DNA from: Boesenbergia rotunda
Taxonomy: Eukaryota; Streptophyta; Magnoliopsida; Zingiberales; Zingiberaceae
Assembly: GCA_024364735.1 (NCBI GenBank)
Contig: JAGFNQ010008290.1
Span: 156,646-220,645 of the forward strand
Length of the DNA stretch: 64,000 bases
Reading direction: 5' to 3'
Below the pieces are notes generated by a model. That model was not told the origin of the DNA. It worked only from the letters and a program-made list of their open reading frames with translations, and ran no database searches. The translations under genes were made by a program, and so were the position numbers. Shown one piece after another: positions 1-10,457 of this stretch (positions are counted from its first letter, which is position 1; each line of letters starts with the position of its first letter).

Positions 1-301
1 ACCACTTAGATCCACTACAATTATGAGAACATATATTCATAACACAGCCTAAATCAAGATATAAATTCAGCTTTAAAAAATATGTCTAACAAATGGCTGA
101 CTTAGACAAGCTGTTCGTCTCTACAATCGTACAACACCAAAGCGAAAAAGAATTCAAAATGAAGTCTTTAGAATGACAAAACCATGCATCTCTTCTGGAT
201 GATGATGTATGAACTGAGACCAAAATCTGAGAGTACAAATCACAGTCAGACAAGCTTCCATTTCAAATTAGAAAGATCTTGAACTTCTATGATGATTTTC
301 A
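1..301. other. 3' flank of the BCD1-like gene
   Basis: AT-rich sequence just downstream of the stop codon of the minus-strand BCD1-like gene, so it probably holds that gene's 3' UTR and polyadenylation region. I see no open frame or repeat that supports another feature. Confidence 0.5.
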
Positions 302-2511
302 TTAACTTGAGATTTCGCCTTCCTCTAAATCTTCAACTTTGAAGAGATCATCAACAAAACTGAGGAAATTGTTACTTGTTTCTTCATCCTCTCCGCTAAA
401 CTGAGTGTCGAAGCATAGAAAATCATCGGGATTTAGTTCCCCTATTAGGTCTGAACAAGCATCTTTGACTTCTTGCTCAAAGTCGAATTTATCCTCCTCC
501 AAACATCTGTTTGTAGTAAACCAGCCAAATGTGCGTTAGAGTCTTTGGTGATAGCTTCATGCTTCTCGCTAGGAAAAGGCTCTAAACTTTGGGCTACCAA
601 GGCTGGCATATATTTATCTCCATTTGCAGATACATTGCTGCTTCCATCAATCTGAGTCGAGTTGCAAGACTCATGAGTTTTGGAATGCATAAGATCCACG
701 ACTACCGTGTCTGAAGGCAGCTCACCTTCTTCGATTTCCTCTTCCCTAAAGGCAACACCCCTGGGGCTTGAGAGACAATTGACAGAATGTGACGTTTCCT
801 CTTTCTTTATGGATAACTTTGTCTTCTCCACTTCAAAATCATAACAATGAGAAGGAAGAAAAACATGGATGACTGGGTACTCCACGACCATGGTGTTCTG
901 CAATTGATGGCCGATAGGAGCCCTTATGTCCAATTGACAGTAAGGTGACTTGGTCCCCTGTCATAATGCCGAGTAATAAGTAAATAGTGAGGATGTTACA
1001 TGTAACTTAGAAATTACCACTATTGACTACAATAGAACCTTAGCATTCTTTCGAACGAAAAGCTTCAAGTCATCCAAATTTATGCTGCGAAATGATTTCA
1101 GTTGATCACTCCATGGACTAGGTGCTAGATGTTTCTCAAGAATAGTGGACAAGTTCACATGTTCATCAACCCTTGAAAGAAGCATTAAATTTCAGTTTCT
1201 AATTTATAAGTATGACAAAACGAAGACAAGTCTCCAAGTGCAGCAATCATTCAAAATTATCTGAAAAACAATAATTTGCACATATAACAACTAGGATATG
1301 TCATAAATCAAACCTCTTTTCATGAAAAAGAACAACCACTGTGCCAAGCAATTATAGTATATGCATGTTAGAAACTTACTCATGGTCCATTAAGATAACA
1401 TCTGTTGAATGAAACCTCCACTCCACAGTCCAATATATACAATCATTCCTACCATAACAAGAAATTTGTATATTAAGGCGGTAATTCAATAAACAGCAAT
1501 GATAACCACTAACATACTGTTCACTGAGAAAAGAATTGAGAATCAAAATGCAAATAGGCCAATCTAATTGAAGTACCAAATAGGAGATAATTATTTGCAC
1601 TGTAATTCAAACCTTGGGCGGTGTTTTTATTTTATAGGAGAAGAAATTAAGAGAAGCGAGAGAAAAAAATCCATTGGTGGAAGTATTCGAACAACAGAAG
1701 CATAATCAAATTCAAAGATGAGATTTCAACATCTATTGCCTCTCTTTAGCTTTTCACTCCAAAATTATAAGCAAGGAAAAAGAACATCAGTTCAAGATTT
1801 TGCTAAGATATATCAAAAGTTTCCAAAATCAAGATTGAACTGCACGTTACTTGTTTCTCGTGCAATAATTCAAGCGTGCTTAACATGAAACAGAAAACAG
1901 AATAAACATAAAAGGGATCCCTTTGGTTTTCAGATAAAAGCTCGAAACCATTCTGCTGTCAATCTGACAGCTACTTTTCTAAGAAAAGATTACAACTTTG
2001 AATGCATATAATGCCAACCTCCGATCGTAGTGAGACTGGTTTTTCTGTCTCATAGACATGCCCTGTGGAAGAACCAAAAGACGAGTCCTCCGGCGTTTAG
2101 CAGCATTCCGGAGCATATGCAGCCTCATCGGAATCCGAAACCTGATATTGCTGCCGAACCCAGTAATCGTCCGATGAGCCGATTCCACCAGCCTCTTCGT
2201 CTCCTCTAACATGTGGTAATCTTTGCTCATCCAAAAGGCAGAAGAAGCGAGTTAGCGATCAAGGCAACGCCTTGACGAAACGCAGTGAAGAGGTACTAAC
2301 CAGAGAGGAGGATAATGTCGTCGAACTGCGCAAGGGGGACGAATTCGGTCCGCTTCCGCTTCCCGGTACAACTGGTACGCTCCTTGTGAGATTTGACGCA
2401 GGGTAAGCTGCAGGTGAGGAGAGAGCAGCCGGGGCAGCGGTACTTCCATGGATTTGAGCCGCACTCGTCGCAAAGAGAGGGCTTCTTCGTGCTGGATTCG
2501 GACTCGGCCAT
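302..2511 (-). CDS. BCD1: BCD1/ZNHIT6-like box C/D snoRNA protein, HIT-type zinc finger, five exons, one frameshift
   Basis: Homologue of the BCD1 (ZNHIT6) assembly factor for box C/D snoRNPs, which acts in the nucleus. The exons fit GT..AG rules: 2511-2301, 2220-2019, 1448-1380, 1171-1039 and 957-302. Exon 1 encodes the HIT finger: CDECG, then YRCPGC, CSLPC, and H and C ligands in KSHKERTSC. Exons 2-5 carry the family's conserved body: MLEETKRLVESAHR, LRNAAKRRRTRLLVLPQGMS, NDCIYWTVEWRFHSTDV, and VEYPVIHVFLPSHCYDFEV in the last exon. The start is the ATG at 2511, just before the zinc finger. Exons 1-4 total 615 nt, which is in frame. In exon 5 the frame breaks at the short T run near 501-504. 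Upstream reading ends in an out-of-frame tail, while the conserved acidic C-terminus (FEQEVKDA, NPDDFLCFD) continues in the next frame. One extra base gives about 423 codons. So either an assembly indel or a recent truncating mutation. Confidence 0.87.
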
Positions 2512-3136
2512 GGCGGATATTCGACAGAAAAGAGAAGGTTTAGGACATCGGCGATCGGCGGCCGAGCGAAGGGTTTTTATTCTTGGGCAAGCAGATGAAT
2601 TATGGAACCCTTTATTTTTTGGGGAAAATTTGATTTAACACCCTAAAGTTTACATATTTATTTTCTGAAAATTCCTTCGCTTCACAATTTTTAAACTAAA
2701 AATAATTTATCTCAAACTATTAATCTCGTTAAGTCACTTTTAATAGATGGGCAAAAATCAAAGGGCATTTCTTTTATTAAAAAATTCGTCAAGAGCACTC
2801 TGTTTCATTTATTAACCCAAAAAAGAATTTCATTTGTTATTATAAATTTTATTTTCAAAATTAATTTTATTTTTAACTTATCGTAACAACTAGAGATTCA
2901 CAATTGTTAAAAGATGAATACTTTATTTATTTCAATATTTGTCAATATTATGTTAAATGGAGACTAATAATATTATATTAGCACCTACAATTAATAAACT
3001 CTTTTAAAATGAACGTTCCATTTCTTATAACACTAGTTAACATTGATCAATAAAGATTAATATCATGTTGTAATAATTACATATCAATATTAATTAGTAT
3101 TATATTGTAAAAGTTAGGACAAATGTGAATTGTAAT
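2512..3136. other. Upstream region of the BCD1-like gene and AT-rich spacer
   Basis: The first 130 bases are probably the promoter and leader of the minus-strand BCD1-like gene. The rest is AT-rich spacer with many A/T runs. I recognise no gene in it. Confidence 0.4.
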
Positions 3137-3502
3137 TATTATAAGGGTAAATTTTCATAAACTCTCCACGTACCAAGTCAACTTTGTATGTAATCCCCAC
3201 ACAAACTTTTCTTTGCATGCAGTCCCTAATGGGATTGACAAGACAGTTTGGTGAGTATTATTTGAAGAAAGTTGAGTATAAAAGTTAGAAAATTGAGTAT
3301 GTAAGGTTGCATCCACCACATCAATAACCCATGTACTCAATTTTCACTCTTTTATACTTAATTTTAACTGATGTATATTCAATTTTTATTCTTTTATACT
3401 CAATCCAACAGGGAGTAAAAATAAAGAAAAACTTGTGTGGGGAGTGCATGCAAAGATTAAAGGGCTATTAGGGAGTTTTATGTAATTTACCGTTATTATA
3501 AT
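3137..3502. mobile_element. MITE-like element with imperfect terminal inverted repeats
   Basis: The left end (ttattataagggtaaatt, from 3137) and right end (aatttaccgttattata, ending near 3500) are imperfect inverse complements. The match continues inward: cataaactct near 3156 faces gagttttatg near 3472, and ccccacacaaac near 3195 faces gtgtggggag near 3433. There is no coding potential. Size, AT content and ends fit a non-autonomous DNA transposon, but a target duplication cannot be separated from the AT-rich ends, so the superfamily is open. Confidence 0.5.
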
Positions 3503-4092
3503 AGTATACTATTATTAAAAATAATTTCAAAACATAATATTATAGTTTTAAAAAATGATTATATTCATATCAAATGTCCTCGTAAATCATCTACATGTTA
3601 TATAAAAAAATAAATCATAAAATTAATTTATGATCGATTATTAAATAAGTGGAGATTTTCTTCAATGAGGCGGGGTGATGGTTTTTTTTTATAATAAATA
3701 AAATAGGACTGCCCTTTTAACAATCTCAATAAATAAAAGGCATTGGCAAAATGGCGAATCGTTCGTTCTCAATGTTCCCCGTTCTCAGGATTAACACGAA
3801 GGAGATAAATAAAAAGACGTAATAAATAAAAGGACGCATTATCATTTATCCATAATAAAATAATAAATTGACATTTGTAACTCAAATAAAAACACACTTT
3901 CTTTAATATTCAAAGAGGTGCTATTTTTATTTTTTGGATAAAATTAGTACGTTTAAATAAATTGTGCTAGGGTGAAATTAATAAATGTGGCAAAAATCCT
4001 TGACTTTGGAAGGAATCGTTGACATCGAAAATCTAGTGATTTCGCTCGCCCTAAGCCCTAGCCTCCGCCGGCGACCGATCCCCGGCGAAGAA
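3503..4092. other. AT-rich spacer and leader of the methyltransferase gene
   Basis: Non-coding, AT-rich up to about 3980. GC content then rises toward the methyltransferase start. The open frame extends upstream to 3985, but the residues before the ATG at 4093 look like translated leader. Confidence 0.4.
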
Positions 4093-4917
4093 ATGGAGAA
4101 CGAAGATGACGATTGCGGAAACACAGACCTTCTTTTCCTCTTCGATGGTGGTGGTGAAGGTGATACAGAACGAAATCGAGAAGATGAAGTGCATGCAGAA
4201 GACGAGGCTGCGGCATTAGGTGGCGAGGCGAGCGGCGAGGATGGCGAGCGTTGCTACCATCTGAGCTCCGTGCAATCTACGTTGGTCGTCCGCCAGCTCC
4301 GGTCACAGGGCCTCTCCTTCCAGCTCTGGCCCGCCGCCGCCTCTCTCGTGTCCCTCCTCGATCGCCGCCCCTCCCCGCTCCTCCTCCCCCTCGCTAATCC
4401 CTCCGTGATCCGCATCCTCGAGCTAGGATCTGGCACTGGCCTCGTCGGCATTGCGGCCGCTGCCATCCTCGGCGCCCGCGTCACCCTCACTGACCTGCCC
4501 CACGTCCTCCCAAACCTACGCTTCAACGCCGACGCCAACTCCCACGCCGTGGCTGCCCGAGGCGGTGCCCTCGACGTGCGCCAATTGCGGTGGGGGGAGG
4601 ACGAGGACGCGGCGGATTTTCTCCTCGACGGGAAGCCGGCTTTCGACGTCGTCCTGGCGTCGGACGTGGTCTACTACGAGCACCTGATCGATCCACTGCT
4701 GCGCACCCTGCGGGCGTTGGTGAAAGGCGAGATTGCCTTCGTGATGGCGCACCTGAGGAGGTGGAAGAAGAGGGACGCCGTGTTCTTCCGCAAGGCCAGG
4801 AAGGTGTTCGACGTATTGTTGCTACACACCGACCCACCACTGCATGGAAAACGAGTCGGCGTCGCTATATACCGCTTCACTGAGAAGCCAACCATCAAAG
4901 ACAACATTGCCAAATGA
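4093..4917 (+). CDS. Family-16 (METTL21-like) SAM-dependent protein methyltransferase
   Basis: Single-exon gene for a seven-beta-strand methyltransferase of the Methyltransf_16 group (METTL21/protein-lysine methyltransferase relatives). The ATG at 4093 gives 274 aa. A longer open frame from 3985 adds 36 residues that look like leader. An acidic N-terminal stretch is followed by the SAM-binding motif I (ILELGSGTGLVGIAAA, about residues 107-122), an acidic post-I strand (VTLTDLPHVLPNL), and the family motif DVVLASDVVYYEHLIDPL (about residues 184-201). In this family that position is a D/E-x-x-Y/F-type catalytic signature, here DVVYY. The coding part is strongly GC-rich, as in many monocot intronless genes, against AT-rich flanks. 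The substrate (lysine, histidine or other) cannot be told from the sequence. Confidence 0.85.
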   Translation: MENEDDDCGNTDLLFLFDGGGEGDTERNREDEVHAEDEAAALGGEASGEDGERCYHLSSVQSTLVVRQLRSQGLSFQLWPAAASLVSLLDRRPSPLLLPLANPSVIRILELGSGTGLVGIAAAAILGARVTLTDLPHVLPNLRFNADANSHAVAARGGALDVRQLRWGEDEDAADFLLDGKPAFDVVLASDVVYYEHLIDPLLRTLRALVKGEIAFVMAHLRRWKKRDAVFFRKARKVFDVLLLHTDPPLHGKRVGVAIYRFTEKPTIKDNIAK

Positions 4918-5400
4918 GCCAACATATGGATGCAAAATCACAAGGTCAGATTGAAAATTCTCTTCCGAGTATTTTTTTTCCCCCAGTATGTTTGTTCGGA
5001 ATTGTGAATTAGTTTGAATATGCTAGCAACAAGAGAAAGATGGCAGATTTGTGAGGATCCATGGTTTCTGAGGAAGAAAAAAGGGATTTTGTTTTGATTG
5101 TCGACTACCAAATCCTTAGTTGCTAATGATTTTTTCTACCATCAAACATTGTTGGTAGCTGATTGTTTACTTCCACCACCAAACGTGGTAGCTGATATAT
5201 TGCCCCACTTCAGCTACCTTCAACTACCAAATCTCTAACTTGGACTAAATATTGCACTGTCTTTCAGGCCGACACGAAAGCAGTTTTAGCTGACTCTGTT
5301 ATCAAGTTCATACTTGTTCATTGTTTCACTTTGGACAAGGTTAATGGTAGTTGTAGAATGTAAAGAACGGTTTGTATCTTCACCTGGAAGATGATAATCG
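4918..5400. other. 3' flank of the methyltransferase gene, no gene seen
   Basis: Contains imperfect short repeats of a ctaccaaa/tggtagctga motif between about 5100 and 5240, but no supportable gene. Confidence 0.35.
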
Positions 5401-5409
5401 CAAAAGAAG

Positions 5410-6010
5410 TTGAATAGGATTTGGCAAAAGTGCTTCCTGTCCTCAAGAGGAGCAAGTTTGCTTTAGCAACGTTTGAAGAATTCCTAGCAAACTACTTCCT
5501 GGCTGGATCTTCTAGTATTAGTATCTAGGATGATCCTTGGATCGAGAGTATCCCATTCAGCTTTAGGTCTGCATTTTGTATGTGCCTTCATATGATTTGT
5601 TTTTTATTAGCTCAATGAGGGGGAGAATATGATGTGTTCATGGGGTCTAGATAATTGAATATGGAAGGTGGATAGGCATGAGAATCTCTCAGCTAGAAAG
5701 TCTTTACAATTTTCAAGATAAGAAAGTTGACGACTGATTGTCGTAGATTGCGATACAATCTCAAAAAATCTAGTTTGCGTAAGAGTCAAAATCTTCTTGT
5801 GGAAGCTAGACTAGGGTAATTTTTCTACTTCAAGTAGGTGCAATAACTCAATTGTCCTTTCTGCAACAATGATTATGGTGATGCAAAAGATATCATGTTT
5901 GATTGTATCTTTAATAAGGAAGTCTGGATCATGTTAGTTTGTTTGATGAACCGACAAACTGAATGAGTGACAACAAATTATTACTGTGGGCTTTTATCAA
6001 ATTATGTTTG
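5410..6010 (+). pseudogene. LINE (non-LTR retrotransposon) ORF2 C-terminal remnant
   Basis: Broken reading frames still show the C-terminal landmarks of a plant L1-type LINE. Near 5520 a frame reads SISI, a stop, then DDPWIESIPFSFRSAF, the tryptophan-rich segment before the zf-RVT domain. Near 5860 CPFCNNDYGDAKDIMFDC followed by IFNKEVW matches the zf-RVT zinc-knuckle pattern CPxC..FxC..VW. Stops and frameshifts interrupt all frames, and reverse transcriptase and endonuclease are absent. It is a dead fragment upstream of the RTE insertion. Confidence 0.7.
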
Positions 6011-6304
6011 GATGATATGGAGAATGTTATAATGAGTTAAAACACGAAGGGCGAGAACGATAGATAATGACAACTGTGAAGGCTGTTATGGATGATTTAA
6101 ACTATAACCTTGGGGCTTGTCTACTTGATGGGAATGTTGCCCGGGCAGAGAGATAGAAGGGACACTTCTACATGATCCTACTGCTTCACCTTCGAGCCCT
6201 TGTCTATCTCGATGGAAGAAGCAAGATCAAAGGTCTTTTGACATTTTCTCTCATATTTCCTTCTTTCCTCTCTAGTAGACAAAATAAGATAAAATTTTCT
6301 CCTC

Positions 6305-6319
6305 TCTCTTATGTCGCCT
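6305..6319. repeat. Left target-site duplication of the RTE element
   Basis: The 15 bases tctcttatgtcgcct are repeated exactly at 9566-9580, directly after the (TTG)n tail of the element. This perfect duplication brackets the insertion. Confidence 0.93.
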
Positions 6320-6418
6320 GTGACGACCTAGTCATGGTCGGTCCCAAGCCCGGATAAAGGAGGAGGGTTGCGTTAGGTTGCCAGCCAGCGTAAAAAAACT
6401 ATGGCAAATACTCAATGA

Positions 6419-9400
6419 ATGGATCCATTAAAGTATTATGCTAATGCTAGGATGTTCCCCGGAAGGAACGCGTTGCAGGGTCCGACTGTAACGTCTCGGC
6501 AAGGACCGCTACATCTCCAGAACCCGGGTGTAGTGCTAAATATGCAAGGGTTCGCGTTGCAGGGTCCGACTGTAACGTCTTGGCAAGGACCGCTACATCT
6601 CCATGAGAACTTGGGTGTAGTGTTAAATAGGCAAGAGTTCTCACACCATAGGTGGACTAAGAATAAACATTATAAGAAAAGTAATAGTCTCAGATTTGGA
6701 ACATGGAATATAGGAACTCTCACTGGTAAAACAATGGAGGTAGTAGATACAATGATTAGGAGAAAAATTAGTATTTTGTGTGTGCAAGAGACAAAATGGG
6801 TAGGTGAGAAGGCAAAAATGATAGAGAACTCGGGTTTTAAGTTATGGTATACAGGAAAGAGTAAAACAAGAAATGGAGTGGGTATTTTTGTAGATAGTTC
6901 TTTAAAAGATGAAGTTGTTGGTGTAGTTAGAAAGGGGGATAGAATTATAGCTCTCAAGATAGTAGTGGCGAAAGAAGTTGTGAACGTAATTAGCATATAT
7001 GCACCTCAAGTAGGATTAGATGAAGAAACTAAATCAAGATTTTGGAGCGATTTAGATGAGGTATTACAAAACATTCCGCCAAATGAAATGATTTTAATAG
7101 GAGGCGATCTAAATGGACATGTCGGAGCGAAAAATGAAGAATATGAGAGAGTACATGGGGGTTATGGGTTTGGAACAAGAAATGAAGAAGGAAAAACTAT
7201 ATTGGATTTTGCGATAGCATATGACCTTATACTAGCTAATACATTTTTTAAGAAAAAAGAAGAACACTTGATCACATTCAAAAGTGGGAATAATAAATCA
7301 CAAATTGATTATTTTATGGTTAGGAAGAGAGATAGGAAGATTTGTAAAGATTGTAAGGTTATCCCTGGAGAAAGCTTAACTACCCAACATAGATTAGTAG
7401 TGTTAGATATACGCCTTAGTTATAATATCAATAGAGGAAAAATATACACGACTCCTAGAATTAAGTGGTGGAAGTTAAAGGATGGGAAGCAAAACATATT
7501 GAAGGAGAAGGTAGGAATACAAGCATTAGATGAAATATATAGCGACTCTAATACGACATGGGATAAGATGGTATCAAAGTTGAAAATAGTAGCTAAGGAT
7601 GTACTCGGTGAGTCAAAGGGGCATGCACCACCAAGGAAGGAATCTTGGTGGTGGAATGAGAAAGTACAAGAGAAAGTGAAAGAAAAACGAATAGCTTATA
7701 AGGAATTATATATTTGTAAGAACGAGGAAAACTTAAAAAAATATACAATAGCCAAGAAAGAGGCTAAGAAAGCAGTGAATGAAGTAAAAAATAAAACTTT
7801 TGAACGATTATATCAAAATTTAGATACAAAAGAAGGGGAAAGAGACATTTATAAAATAGCTAAAGCAAGAGAAAGGAAAACAAGAGACCTTAGTCAAATA
7901 AGATGTATTAAAGATGAATGCGATAGAGTACTAGTAAATGATAGCGAAATAAAAGAGCGGTGGAAGATTTACTTTCATCAACTTTTTAATGAAAGTTTAG
8001 GGGACCAACTTGACTTAGGCAATTTAAGTATTTCAAATGAGTATAGAAATTTTAATTTTCATCGGAGAATTCAAACTTCAGAAGTAGAACAAGCTTTGAA
8101 AGGGATGCAAAATGGAAAGGCCGTGGGACCGGATGATATCCCAATAGAGGTATGGAAATGTTTAGGGAAAAAAGGTATTGAATGGCTTACAAAATTATTT
8201 AATTTAATATTGAAAACAAAAAAAATGCCTAATCAATGGAGGGTAAGTAGTCTAGTTCCCTTATATAAGAACAAAGGAGACATACAAAATTGTGCAAACT
8301 ATAGGGGTATTAAATTAATGAGTCATACCATGAAACTTTGGGAAAGAGTAATAGAAAAAAGATTGAGGAAGGAGACCACGGTAACCGAAAATCAATTTGG
8401 GTTCATGCCTGGAAGGTCGACAATAGAAGCTATACATCTTCTTAGGCAATTAATTGAAAAATATCGGGAGCAAAAGAAAGATCTACACATGGTATTTATT
8501 GATTTAGAAAAAGCTTATGATAGGGTACCAAGAGAAATTATATGGAGAATTCTAGAAAAGAGAGGCGTTAGCGTAACATATATTGACCTAATTAAAGATA
8601 TGTATGAAGATGTAACGACTAGAGTGAAGACTTCAGGTGGATTGACTGAAGCATTTCCAATAAGGATAGGGTTACATCAAGGATCAGCTTTAAGTCCCTA
8701 TCTTTTTACACTAATCATGGATGAACTCACTAGGCACATTCAAGATACAGTGCCATGGTGCATGTTGTTTGCAGATGATATTGTTTTGATAGATGAGACA
8801 CGTGAAGGAGTAAATGCTAAACTAGAATCTTGGCGGGAAACTCTAGAAATGAAAGGTTTTAGGCTTAGTAGAGTAAAGACTGAATATATGGAATTTAAGT
8901 TTAGCAATGCTAGACGTAGTGAAACAATTGTTAAGATAGGAGATGATGAGTTGTCTAAAATCGAGAACTTTAAGTATTTAGGATCGTTCTTGCAAAGTGA
9001 TGGAGGAATTGAGAGAGATGTCTTACATAGAATACAAGCAGGATGGTTGAAATGGAGATTAGCATCGGGTGTCTTATGTGATCGTAAAGTACCTCTAAAA
9101 CTTAAAGGGAAGTTCTACAAAACGGCAGTTAGACCTGCTATGTTATATGGTGCTGAATGTTGGGCTATGACTCGAGCACATGAGCAAAAGATGAAAGTTG
9201 CAGAGATGAGGATGTTAAGGTGGATGTGTGGACATACGAGGATGGATAGAATAAGGAATGAGAGTATTAGAGAGAAAGTCGGAGTTGCATCTATTGAAGA
9301 AAAACTTCGGGAGACACGTTTGAGATGGTACGGACATGTACTTAGAAGACCAATAAATGCCCCTGTTAGACGATGTGAAACTATGATAAATACGCACATT

Positions 9401-9538
9401 AAAAGAGGGAGAGGAAGACCAAAAAAGACTTGGTTGGCAACAATAAAACAAGATAAATTTTATTTAAATCTAGATGATGATATAGTAGGGGATAGAACTC
9501 AATGGCGTAAAAGGATCCATATAGCCGACCCCACCTAG
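6419..9538 (+). CDS. RTE retrotransposon polyprotein: AP endonuclease and reverse transcriptase, intact
   Basis: 1039 aa without a stop. The endonuclease starts near residue 91 (RFGTWNIGTLTGK). It keeps the family's catalytic positions: QETKW (Glu), GGDLNGHVG (Asp/Asn), SQIDYFMV (Asp) and TTQHRL (His). The reverse transcriptase follows: NGKAVGPDDIPIEVWKC (about 563-579), FGFMPGRSTIEAI, MVFIDLEKAYDRVPREI, GLHQGSALSPYLF, and the active site FADD (about 784-787). The C-terminal region includes YLGSFLQSDGG, AMLYGAECWAM and a basic WYGHVLRR segment typical of RTE. Residues 19-73 hold two imperfect copies of the same 28-residue block, discussed separately. The enzyme pair would perform target-primed reverse transcription. 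Whether the element still moves is not shown by sequence alone. Confidence 0.92.
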   Translation: MDPLKYYANARMFPGRNALQGPTVTSRQGPLHLQNPGVVLNMQGFALQGPTVTSWQGPLHLHENLGVVLNRQEFSHHRWTKNKHYKKSNSLRFGTWNIGTLTGKTMEVVDTMIRRKISILCVQETKWVGEKAKMIENSGFKLWYTGKSKTRNGVGIFVDSSLKDEVVGVVRKGDRIIALKIVVAKEVVNVISIYAPQVGLDEETKSRFWSDLDEVLQNIPPNEMILIGGDLNGHVGAKNEEYERVHGGYGFGTRNEEGKTILDFAIAYDLILANTFFKKKEEHLITFKSGNNKSQIDYFMVRKRDRKICKDCKVIPGESLTTQHRLVVLDIRLSYNINRGKIYTTPRIKWWKLKDGKQNILKEKVGIQALDEIYSDSNTTWDKMVSKLKIVAKDVLGESKGHAPPRKESWWWNEKVQEKVKEKRIAYKELYICKNEENLKKYTIAKKEAKKAVNEVKNKTFERLYQNLDTKEGERDIYKIAKARERKTRDLSQIRCIKDECDRVLVNDSEIKERWKIYFHQLFNESLGDQLDLGNLSISNEYRNFNFHRRIQTSEVEQALKGMQNGKAVGPDDIPIEVWKCLGKKGIEWLTKLFNLILKTKKMPNQWRVSSLVPLYKNKGDIQNCANYRGIKLMSHTMKLWERVIEKRLRKETTVTENQFGFMPGRSTIEAIHLLRQLIEKYREQKKDLHMVFIDLEKAYDRVPREIIWRILEKRGVSVTYIDLIKDMYEDVTTRVKTSGGLTEAFPIRIGLHQGSALSPYLFTLIMDELTRHIQDTVPWCMLFADDIVLIDETREGVNAKLESWRETLEMKGFRLSRVKTEYMEFKFSNARRSETIVKIGDDELSKIENFKYLGSFLQSDGGIERDVLHRIQAGWLKWRLASGVLCDRKVPLKLKGKFYKTAVRPAMLYGAECWAMTRAHEQKMKVAEMRMLRWMCGHTRMDRIRNESIREKVGVASIEEKLRETRLRWYGHVLRRPINAPVRRCETMINTHIKRGRGRPKKTWLATIKQDKFYLNLDDDIVGDRTQWRKRIHIADPT
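6470..6639 (+). repeat. In-frame tandem duplication in the RTE ORF N-terminus
   Basis: Two adjacent copies of about 85 bases each start with gcgttgcagggtccgactg (near 6470 and 6554). They encode ALQGPTVTSRQGPLHLQ and ALQGPTVTSWQGPLHLH, each followed by a GVVLN motif. The second copy has small in-frame differences, so the duplication preserves the ORF. Confidence 0.85.
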
Positions 9539-9565
9539 TGGGATAAGGCTTTGTTGTTGTTGTTG

Positions 9566-9580
9566 TCTCTTATGTCGCCT
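9566..9580. repeat. Right target-site duplication of the RTE element
   Basis: Exact copy of the 15 bases at 6305-6319, directly after the TTG tail. Confidence 0.93.
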
Positions 9581-10457
9581 CTTTTACGATTCCTCTCCTC
9601 GAGCAGACATGCCCAGTTCTTGAAACTTGAAAGAAAAAAAGAAAAAAGTTTTAGCTCTTATCCTTGCTGGTGCATGTTTACTGTGTTGTGATTCTTCCTC
9701 GAAGTTAGCCGGTGAAAGAGGATCAGCACCTTATGCTCCTCACCTATGTCTGCTAACTTTGGACAGCCAAACAAAGGGTCTAAAATGCACCAGAGATGTC
9801 GGTCTAAAGAAGAATTCAATAACTTCAGATCCATTTTTTTATCCTTTCATCTGTTGGATTGACATATTGCTACCTATTTTGAATTTAATTGCATTAGATT
9901 GTTCTATCTCTATATCTTATCAAAGTTATCATGTGGTCATATTGACTTCCTAAATTTTTTTTAGCTATTCTTTTTACGCAAGTCTTAATTCTTTAGCATC
10001 AGATATTAGAATGAGCAGTTCAGATGGCATGGAAAGTACAGTCAAGATAACTCAAAACTACTTTATGCTAATCACTTTGCACAGAGGCTACTTTAGCAAA
10101 TGCTGCTTTAGTTGTGTTGCTAAAAAATTTATTTAGGAAAAAATGTGCATCAGAATAGATCTGTTCACTTTCATTCCTGGTTAGAGTAACAATCAACATG
10201 TCATTGAAAGATGAACAGGAGACTGACAATTGATGTACAATCCTAGTCAATAATCATTGAGTAGTTGTCTAAATTTGATAGGGGAAAAGAACTAACTTCT
10301 GATACAGGTTTAAGGTAAGTGATGGAACTGATTCGCACAAGTGGAAGAAAGAAACAAACAAGTCACCCAGATTTGCGCTAACATTATCGAAATGGAGAAG
10401 AACCATGGAAACAGACAGAAGAAGAGATGGATGGAATGAGAACTTGATTTGATCAAA
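9581..10457. other. Intergenic, no gene seen
   Basis: Continuation of the pre-insertion spacer. The open frames here are short and of low complexity with no recognisable domain. The last part is probably the 3' UTR of the minus-strand AT-hook gene. Confidence 0.4.

Larger units (their letters stand above)
6320..9565 (+). mobile_element. Full-length RTE-clade non-LTR retrotransposon with 15-bp target duplication
   Basis: A 3246-bp insertion bounded by the perfect duplication at 6305-6319 and 9566-9580. It starts with a short non-coding leader, carries one long ORF, and ends in a (TTG)n microsatellite tail immediately after the stop codon. That is the usual RTE 3' structure, rather than the poly(A) of L1. 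Identical target duplications and an uninterrupted ORF point to recent insertion. It is not inside a recognisable gene. Confidence 0.9.

Noticed and set aside
4254..4925. Several overlapping frames on both strands in the methyltransferase gene
   Set aside because: Shadows in GC-rich coding sequence with no motifs of their own.
6447..6644. Minus-strand repeat-containing frame in the RTE leader
   Set aside because: It is the complement of the duplicated block in the RTE ORF.
9551..9565. (TTG)n as a simple microsatellite
   Set aside because: It lies exactly between the RTE stop codon and the target duplication and is the element's own tail.
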